A DNA stretch of 41,044 bases from Mesostigma viride. Taxonomy: Eukaryota; Streptophyta; Mesostigmatophyceae; Mesostigmatales; Mesostigmataceae. Shown piece by piece: positions 40,396 to 41,044 of this stretch. The notes under the pieces were generated by a model, which saw only the letters and a program-made list of their open reading frames with translations, made no database searches and had not been told where the DNA came from. Every line of letters starts with the position of its first letter. Within the stretch, counting starts at the first letter, position 1. Both the position numbers and the translations under genes were made by a program. Location of the stretch: contig RPFO01001445.1 of assembly GCA_009746045.1 (NCBI GenBank), forward strand, positions 1 through 41,044, written 5' to 3'.

Positions 40396-41044
40396 CCTCC
40401 CTCTCCCTACGGTTACGCTTACGCTTACGGTTATGCTTACGCTTAGGTTTACGCTTACGCTTACGCTTAGGCTTACGCTTACGCTTACGCCCTCCTCTCC
40501 TCTCCTCTCCTCTCCCTCTCCGTCTCCCTCTCCCTCTCCCTCTCCCTCTCCGCTTACGCCCTCCCTCTCCCTCTCCCTCTCCTCTCCCTCTCCCTCTCCC
40601 TCTCCCTCTCCCTCTCCTCTCCCTCTCCCTCTCCCTCTCCTCTCCCTCTCCCTCTCCCTCTCCTCTCCCTCTCCCTCTCCTTCTCCCTCTCCCTCTCCCT
40701 CTCCCTCTCCCTCTCCCTCTCCCTCTCCCTCTCCCTCTCCCTCTCCCTCTCCCTCTCCCTCTCCCTCTCCCTCTCCCTCTCCCTCTCCCTCTCCCTCTCC
40801 CTCTCCCTCTCCCTCTCCCCTCCCCTCTCCCTCTCCCTCTCCCTCTCCCTCTCCCTCTCCCTCTCCCTCTCCCTCTCCCTCTCCCTCTCCCTCTCCCTCT
40901 CCCTCTCTCCTCTCCCTCTCCTCTCCTCTCCCTCTCCCTCTCCCTCTCTCTCCCTCTCCTCTTCCTCTCCCTCTCCTCTCCCTCTCCCTCTCCTCTCCCT
41001 CTCCCTCTCCCTCTCCCTCTCCTCTCCTCTCCCTCTCCCTCTCC
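40396..41044. repeat. CCCTCT hexamers with a second, variant TTACGC block
   Basis: CCCTCT repeats run to the window end. Within them 40408-40490 is a short hexamer block with variants TTACGG, TTATGC, TTAGGT and TTAGGC, and a single CGCTTACGCC occurs at 40551-40560. Confidence 0.95.

Overview
The window looks like repeat-dominated nuclear DNA of a flagellated eukaryotic alga. A chlorophyte or prasinophyte-type green alga is my best guess, but it is an inference. The evidence is: two GT-AG bounded micro-exons matching the ciliary protein CFAP299 (18598-19373); a complete tyrosine-recombinase retrotransposon of the PAT/Ngaro/TOC1 layout; very GC-rich coding DNA next to AT-rich spacers; and many satellite families. 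No bacterial-type operon, rRNA gene or complete tRNA gene is visible.

Layout. 1-4689 is a decayed transposase-like gene (D/DE catalytic core, DUF7869-like) with a 1.7 kb GC-rich minisatellite inside the reading frame. 5599-13872 is a mobile unit present twice head to tail (E1, E2). E1 is itself interrupted by a 6.3 kb DIRS-order retrotransposon (5662-11977) with split direct repeats A1...B1-A2-B2. The second unit E2, and a second copy of the transposase gene, preserve the uninterrupted sites, so both insertions can be read to the base. 13873-15150 is the shared 3' tail of the transposase unit followed by an octamer minisatellite. 15213-15892 is a minus-strand polyQ reading frame. 15881-17130 is a 1.25 kb near-perfect palindrome flanked by a 5-bp duplication, with three 78-bp mini-palindromes and two divergent tRNA-like B boxes. 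17290-18460 holds minisatellite and a diverged tandem duplication.

18598-19373 holds the only recognisable host gene exons (CFAP299). Downstream of the second exon the presumed intron holds transposase copy 2 (19560-24099), then a 71-bp satellite (24100-33640) with a roughly 3.3 kb higher-order duplication, a strand switch at 33241 and an inserted 1.77 kb terminal-inverted-repeat transposon (24320-26090). A TGCATGC/GTGTGG minisatellite follows (33916-34690), then mostly unclassified DNA, a second tRNA-like palindrome (36864-37614), a 373-bp tandem duplication, and finally about 2.5 kb of CCCTCT hexamers enclosing a TTACGC hexamer block.

Most notable: a 2A ribosome-skipping motif (DVESNPGP) placed exactly between the RNase H and tyrosine-recombinase domains of the retrotransposon; the two palindromes sharing a divergent tRNA-T-arm design; and the transposase minisatellite that is free of stops in all three forward frames. 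All three internal breaks of the retrotransposon pol are -1 shifts at 4-base homopolymers, so sequencing error is a serious alternative to decay.
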